64,000 nucleotides of DNA, from NCBI RefSeq assembly GCF_036417845.1, contig NC_089984.1:2790001-2854000 (forward strand), written 5' to 3'. This DNA is from Apteryx mantelli (taxonomy: Eukaryota; Chordata; Aves; Apterygiformes; Apterygidae). The notes under the pieces were generated by a model. That model was not told the DNA's origin and did not search any database. It saw only the letters and a program-made list of their open reading frames with translations. Below are positions 57,101-64,000 of the stretch, one piece after another; positions within the stretch are counted from its first letter, which is position 1, and each line of letters opens with the position of its first letter. The translations under genes were made by a program, and so were the position numbers.

Positions 57101-60100
57101 TGAAATGAATACACAAAAAGCAATATGCCACAGATCAGCCACTGTGAATTCATGTACAGTGGGAGGGTGGAAGGCATGGAGGTTAATACCTGGGAGGAAA
57201 TACTTGAGAAAGAACAAGTGAAAGGGGAAAAAAAGAATGTGGAGATGCTGAACTGAGGCATTGCTTCAAAGACCAAATTGGCCAGGTGAGTACTGAGTAG
57301 AAAGAGACTTGGGGAGTGCCTGCAAATGACACCCACAGTAGAATAACAGGTTCAGCAACACTAAGAGGAGAACTGCTTCTCACCATAAACAATAACATAT
57401 AATGATCTCATATTATAGAAGTATTCAGACATTATCTTGCTAATATGAAAATAGCTTATTTTTTATGGAAACCAATTGTATCCCTTGGCTGTTTGATGTC
57501 AAGCAAGTTTTCAGGGATCTTCTGAGGAAATCTGTGCTTGCTTCCTTCTGAATTCTTATGTTTTTCTGCTCATATTATTTTGCATTAGCATAAAATGGTT
57601 GGCAGTTCACTCCCACTTTCCTAAGCTGCTCCTTACTTTTCACTGTAATGTTATCTTGTACTAAGGCCTATTAAAGCAGTTACAGAAAAAAAAAAAACAT
57701 GAATGAATTTCGAATGGTGGAATCCTTACAGGCCATCTGCTCAGGCAGATATTAGGACAAAAGGACATAATTCCCCTCTCAGTATCCTACATCAATGCAT
57801 ACAGATCAGTCAGAGACGTTGTCACCTACTCGATGGAGCTGACTATGTCAGCTCCTCACACTCAGTCCCAGAGCTCTTGGCTCCTGAGGATATGAACAAA
57901 TGCCTTGAGTTGGATCTCATCCACTGGTTTGCTGTGATTGCAGAGTTTGAGGAGAGAGAAGGCTGATTGCTCACCTCGAGGAACCTATACACTGTGTGGG
58001 CAGTGGTGAAAGTCTTCCTACAGTAAACGCTGTCAAATCAACAGCCCTGCTAGTTTTCTGTTGTGAAGCCTGGAAGCAGTAACAGTTTAACAGATTTTTA
58101 GCTTTCCAACCTACATTACTTTTGCATGTTATTCAAAAGCTTGCTGGAAAAAGACTCCTTGGAAAATGCATCTCTATGTTGTGTGTGCTTAGATCCCTAA
58201 GGAATAACTTTAGAGCTTGCTAGAGGCAGATTTTGTGGTTACAATTGTGAAGTGATCTGAACACCTCCCAAACCAACACTATGTTTATCCTGTGCTGTTG
58301 GCCCTGAAACGATCAGCACTGGCTCCTGCTATAGATTAGAGATTGTCCTGTTTCCTTGGGAAAACTTCAGCCACCACAAATGGTAACTAGAAAAGTCCAG
58401 TTAAAGCAGTACTGATATTGCTATTTGTTTTGGAGTTCTTTTTTCATCTTAGTAGCTCGTGCTGAAGTTATGTGAAATTGGACAGATGAGCTGAAAGGAG
58501 ATGTGTGTTGTTGATGGCCCTTAGCCTTCCTGTGGTGATCACTTAATAGCTTAGGGGTCATTGGCTTATCAAAGTTTGGCTTAGCAAGAGTTTTGAACTG
58601 GCAAATGCAAAGGCTGGAATTATGAGCATCACGGCAGGACAGTGGGCTAAGACTGTCTCTGCTGGGCAACACAAACCACAGACAAAGTTAACCAAGCCGT
58701 TTTTATCAAGGACAACAGAACTGTTCAGTATGTCAGGTTGGGCTTACAGACAGGGTCACCTCCTCCCCCAGTGAGCTCCTGTCCCTGAAGTATGTGATTG
58801 TGGCTCCTTCTTAAAGTCCGCAGATAATCGAGCCAGCGCTCAGAGGAGCCACAGTCTTGTTGGGGTTCCCTGGCACTGCTTGTTGCTCTTGGGCAGGCTC
58901 CAGCATGAAGGTGCCATGTATCTTGCAGGTGAGCTGGGGCACGAGGTGTTAACCCCATTCCTTTGCATGGTCACCCCATGCACACCACACTCCCCATGAC
59001 ACCTGCCTGCATATCCCCTCCACGCAATGCTCAGCAGTAACAGGTCACTGTCTATCCCCTTCTTAGAGGCAGTGATGTGCAGAAGTTTGAAGGCAGTCTT
59101 CAAATCCAGGCTCCCTTGAGCTGGGGGGGCACTTGTGGTACTTGACAGGCTCAAAAACAGCTTCACATGAACTGAGAAAGGAAGGAGGCGAGGGTCACCA
59201 TTTCTCAGATGGGGAAGCCAACATGCAGAACAAGACCTTGTGGCTTGGGGGTCTTCCTGAGACACGTTTAACATCCTTACTCTGAGCAACCCTCAAGCGA
59301 TATTGATTTTTCTCTGCAAATTTGGAAGCTCCTACTGATTTCACTAAAGAAAAGAAACTTAAATTCTCTTAAAAATAAATTCCATTGGATGTCTAACCTA
59401 AAAGATGATGTTGTCTTCAATGTAATCACAAAGTTGGAGTTCTGGGCATTACCTGATAATAACACGGTTGGGGCCTTTTAAAGTTTTAAAGTTTATTCCT
59501 TCCAAAGAATTTTCTGTATTTATGATGTGGGTTTAGGAAATTAGCACAATATTCCCTGCATTTCTGTGTGATCATGCATAATTGCAGCTTAACATAGTTA
59601 TGCAAGGCAGTGATAGTGTCTGTGACATGCGACATTATAGTACTGCAACATGTCCTGTGCTGTCCACCAGGAGTGACTCCACATTCAGCAGATTTTGTGT
59701 CCTGAGGATCCCAGTGGGAGAAAGAGCTCGCAGCAGATAGACAAGTGATGTCCAGTCAGAGACAGTGGGAGGTAGAGAGTTGGGAGATCACCAGGGTTCA
59801 CCAGGATGAGTTGTGAGCTGTAGAGATTTGAGCTGCAGCTACAGTTACTGAAGTTGGCATGCAGATAAACCGGTCCTGACACTGCAGTAGAGCTGCAAGC
59901 CATGTAAGGATTGGGATCTTGAATTGCAGAACAGTGTAACAGCTGCAGTGGACAAGGTGCGGTGCACACAAGAATGTAAGAACATTTGGCCCAAAGAGGA
60001 GCAATGTGCTGTAGCAAGCAAAGCTACAGCTGTTGCTGTAGCAAAGCGCTCCTTGAATCTCTAACAATTCATGCCTGATGTGATCGTCTTGTGTTTAACA

Positions 60101-61189
60101 ACTTTTAAGGGACAGTTTTTCTTCTGATGTTTTGTTTGGTTGTTTTCTGAACCCATGCAAACTTTGGGATCTGCTGTGTGAAGGACCACTATGACCACGC
60201 GCTCGTAAACACAATGTCTTTAGCACTTCACTGGGTTTTGGCTTGTGCCTTTTCAATAAATAAAAGAACAATCTCCCTTGTCAAGTTGAGCTGAGGATTC
60301 AAAGAGCGCTGACATCTCAACCCATCTGTCCAGACAGCCATCCACCCCCTCCCAGGCAATTCTCAGTAAGCAACTCGATTCCTTCTACAAGCCCTTCAAG
60401 CGACAGATGACAGCAGCTCTGGACAGTGTGCAATGGGACTGGGATTGCTCTTGGTATCTGCCATGCCTGAGTCTCATTTTACTCCCCTCTGGACTCTCTC
60501 ATTTCAAGATCCTGAACCTGTGAGAAATGTCTGTAGTGGTAGTCAATTTTGAGATGCCTTATGCAATATATATCAGAAGCATAACTGGAAACGTGAATAC
60601 TCCTTCAGCTAAAACTTTTCCCCACTTATGATTTGAATGGCTTAAATTTATGACTATGGTTTGGTCCTAACTAATTCTTGGAAACAACCTTAGAAAAACT
60701 TACTGGGACTGCTTGGAGCCTAGTGTGAACTTTTACCCTTGGTGCATGAGTGGTGTGATTTTTAAGGGTGTTAGTTTGAAAATAGTGTTGGAAAGAGCAG
60801 TTAAAAATTAGAGTTAAGGATAAAAGGGGGGGAAAAAACATTCATCAAAAATATTTTCAAGGCTCATTCTTTTCTGAGACTCATTCCAAAGCAGTTTTAG
60901 CAATAGATTTAATGTGTTGTTGATTTCAGTGCACAAGTTAATGTGCCAGAGATAGTTTTGTATTTTAAGCACATTTCATTTCATCTTCAGCTTGAGTGTA
61001 CAAATGGAAATTGAATCTAAATCCAGCCACAGATTAAATATGAACCACGGTTGTCATGGGCTGTCCATTGAGAATTAAACTTTGTGAGAAGTGCTTTATA
61101 AATACCCTCCAGTCTATCACAAAAACATTTAAGAGGACTATTTATAGAGTCCAGTGACAGGTCAGTTAGTGTCATTAAAAGCTGTTTTA
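54144..61189. other. Intergenic, 7 kb without a recognised gene
   Basis: Contains a T run at about 54,950-54,965, an A run preceded by ATTAAA at 57,670-57,697 and an 87-codon open frame right after it. No domain or CR1 recognised. Confidence 0.45.
57670..57697 (+). other. ATTAAA followed by a 12-A run (possible retrocopy 3' end)
   Basis: ATTAAA at 57,670-57,675 is followed 10 bases later by twelve A at 57,686-57,697. That is the layout of a reverse-transcribed mRNA end. No parent gene is recognised in the upstream 1.3 kb, and no flanking duplication was identified by eye. Confidence 0.3.
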
Positions 61190-61505
61190 GAATCACCAGC
61201 CAGGCTCAGGCTGGAGGCACCCCTCGGGGTCTCCTGTCTGACCCCCACTCACAGCAGGGCCAACATTGTACCTACAGCAGCTTGCTCAGGGCTGTGTCCA
61301 GGCAAGCCTGGGCAATCCCTGAGAATGGAGACCTCCCACCGCTCAAGGCCTTGGAGATGCACCACTCACATGGGGAAGGACTGTTTCCTCAGGGCCATCC
61401 AGGATTTCCCATGCTGCAGCTTGTGCTGGGGCCTCTGGGGCTTTTGCTGTGCTTGTCATCTCTGTAACCCCTTTGGGCAGTGGAAGGTGCAGTTGGATCC
61501 CCCTT
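61190..61505 (-). mobile_element. CR1 LINE 3' end, reverse, ~315 bp
   Basis: On +: agccaggctcaggctggagg, then cagcttgctcagggctgtgt, then ccaggcaagcctgggcaatc, then tggggaaggactgtttcctc, then catctctgtaacccctttgg, ending gcagttggatcccccttc. Among the copies of this subfamily it looks least diverged. Confidence 0.88.
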
Positions 61506-64000
61506 CTGGACTGGATGGGGCTCTTTTCTCAGGTATTCATGGAGGAGACAAGGACTGGGTGTCTATACCCATGGGCCCTTTGCAGCAGTGCAGCCTGACC
61601 AGAGGCTGGACAGAAGTCTGTAGTTAGGGGTCTGACTTTCCCGCTGGGTCAGACACTGGGCTGTGATTCTTCCCCCAGCCCTGGTACTCCCACTGGTACG
61701 TTCCATGAGCAGCTGAGAGGGTGTCCCAGGAGAAAGGAAGGCTCTCAGCTGGTATAGTGGCCTGCCAGGGGTGACACCCCCTTTCCATGGGGAGCATGGG
61801 GTGCAGAGGGGTATCCACGTGGCCAGAGCCCTTTGACACAAGGCATGGGACTGCTCTTGCTGAGCATAGACACCTCACATGGGGATGGCACAACTGATAG
61901 TGGTGCCCAGCGTGTCTCAAAGGTGCTGTCTTAACAGGGCCCTCAAGTCCGTCGGCAAAGTGTGTAGGGCCAAAGCCCTTTTGCACTCAGAGGAAATGGG
62001 CAGCGCCCAAACTACTGAGCTTCCAAGCAAAAGGGAGACTCACTCAAGGGTGTTTTGGGGAAATCCTACTGCTTATCCTGTTTGGACTCTTTCCACACTG
62101 GAAAAGTACATTTACTTGTAGAATGAAGCAACAGCACAAGCTTTGTTTAAAGCTCAAAACAAAATATTTATAAACTTAAGTCCTTATGGCTCCAGTCAAA
62201 GAGATTTTCACACTTTCTTCAAATAAAACAATTCTGTTTTTCTGTTTTCTTTCAGGCTTAAGAAATGCTAAAATAAGCATTAAAAACACTCTTGCTAGGA
62301 GTCTTTCAGTTATTTGCACAGCAGTCAAGTGTTTTGTCCATTATTTGGCTTTTCAACTCTTTACGGTTTATACATAAGGCTTATTTTCCAAAACATTCCT
62401 GCCAGCAAAACCTGAAGCTCCATTAACACAGTCTTTTCCAGTTTTCCTAATTTAGGATGTCATAAAAGAGGATATTGTTGCTAAGGTGTCACCAAGATCT
62501 TGACTTTGTTGATCTATGAAACCTAATGAGAAAACCACATTTTGGCACCATTTTTTTTTCCTGCTGCCATAGGAAATCTAATTCTTCAGCAACATGGGAC
62601 AGCAACCAAGAAATTTTACACAGTATCTCTGTGGGGGAAAAAGTGATCTTTTTTTCTGCCTATCAAGTTAGAAAAGCCATCTATTGCCTTTCCAAGAAAT
62701 CCCGATATGTTTTCTACTAAGTGTTGTTAATTCCCAGTGTGATGGATAAATCCACTCAACAAGCCGTTCTGCGTTGAAATAGTTTCCTAGGAAGGCTGTG
62801 GAAGCTAACTGCTCAACCAGCAATGAGAGACCTTCATCAGGGGTAGTCCCATCAGTTCATTGGTCCCACTCCAGGTGAATACTGGACTGTAGGCTGTTTG
62901 ATAAAAGATAGCTTAACATGTGTCTAACATGTTAATGATGTGCCTAACAGAGCATTTCATGGGAAGGGAATCAACTCACATTAGACACTGATCAAAAGTC
63001 CCCAGCCATCAACTTTGTTGTAGTCCTTTCATTACTAATTGAGTTAAGTGCTTTTGTGAGAAGCTTTCTTCCATTTTCCAGCTTCTTGGTCAGTTTATGC
63101 CCATTTCTTTGTTTGAAAAATTATAATTTAATTGAAACCCAAGTTCTTGGGGGACTTGTATATATAGACAGAAAACTCTCAAGTCTCTGAGAGATATGTA
63201 CCTGTATGTAGGGCAACTGAGAGCTCTGAAGCACAACTGTAGTTTTCAAGAAGAGCAAACATTTCTACAAGTTTTCAATGAGTTTTTTTTTTTAGGTCAA
63301 AACCCCCATGAATCATAAATGCTTTGTCCTCCTTCACTGTTCCCTCCCCTCCCCCCAAAAAAGGTAAAACTGCAAATAAAAATGGAAATCATTGTTAAAA
63401 AAATGACATTGGATATTTTGTACTGCAGTTTCCACATCTTCCCTTTTGTGGAAGAAAAATTTTATCTCTGGGAAAAATCCACAGAGGTATTTCACATAGG
63501 GGGAGAACCAACTTTCTCTACCAAAACAAGCAAGCAAACAAAAAAAAACCTAACAGTTCATACAGAGAGGAAAAGGTAAAAGGGGAAGTCACAGGGAAGA
63601 AGAAACATCACAGTGAAGATGAATGTGAGTCCCTCATGCATGGTTCTGCCCATAGCCCTGCAGAAACTCCCCATTGATCTTCTTCCCCCAAAACTTCTTT
63701 AAAACAGAAGCGCAACTGCTCTTTGATGAGATGAGCCTCTGTGCAGTGCCAAGGAGCACTGGAGTGGTGCAAAGAGCACAAGCTCTTCCAGATTCTCTGT
63801 GCATAGAAGGATCACAGGTGTCTCTGCCCCAGGTGGGATCAAACAGGTCCAAACGGTACTGGGAAATGTATTGCACGGGTGATCACTTCTTGTGTCTGAT
63901 TTGCTTTTGGCTAGACTTTCAGTACAGCCAGAATTACATCGACAGCTTTTGGTTTAGATGATCAAGACAACCACAGAGAACAGTGGCAAGGACACTAGAA
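61506..64000. other. Intergenic to the right edge, no gene recognised
   Basis: AT-rich from about 62,120 on. The last open frames (63,674-63,961 on + and 63,634-63,876 on -) overlap each other and show no known domain. Confidence 0.5.

Noticed and set aside
1-64000. CRISPR arrays, operons, riboswitches, integrases or a retroviral provirus
   Set aside because: Nothing of the kind was seen. The tandem repeats are minisatellites without unique spacers, and the only mobile elements recognised are CR1 LINEs.

Overview
The window is vertebrate nuclear DNA, and most probably avian. Evidence: spliced genes with canonical GT/AG introns, two CpG islands, and at least a dozen CR1 LINE 3' ends in both orientations. 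One of these carries the bird-typical (ATTCTGTG)n terminal repeat. The species cannot be told from the sequence. No bacterial, phage, plasmid or CRISPR features were seen, and no retroviral genes.

Left part (1-6975): a CpG island with ETS and NRF1 sites that probably acts as a bidirectional promoter. To its right lies a complete six-exon ZNF511 gene on the + strand (start 212, stop 6607, 273 aa, three C2H2 fingers), with a poly(A) signal at 6934. In mammals TUBGCP2 lies head to head with ZNF511, so its first exon is expected at or beyond the left edge.

Centre-left (8640-11560): on the - strand, in a second CpG island, there is a compact MSX-class homeobox gene (9718-10314, 198 aa). Homeodomain, eh1 motif and C-terminal tail are all of MSX type, and the position next to ZNF511 fits MSX3. 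It is very GC-rich, has no visible intron, and sits between two low-complexity blocks: a GGAYGGA repeat on the 3' side and a CA/CATGCA minisatellite on the 5' side. A CpG-keeping non-repetitive block (8881-9150) lies in its 3' flank.

Right part (11560-64000): about 52 kb in which I recognise no protein-coding gene. It holds CR1 fragments of several ages, short tandem duplications, A/T runs, and many short open frames with no recognisable family. CALY, the expected neighbour in mammals, was not recognised. The best-supported content of the window is therefore two transcription-related genes (ZNF511 and an MSX3-like repressor) and a long repeat-dotted intergenic region that may hold regulatory DNA.
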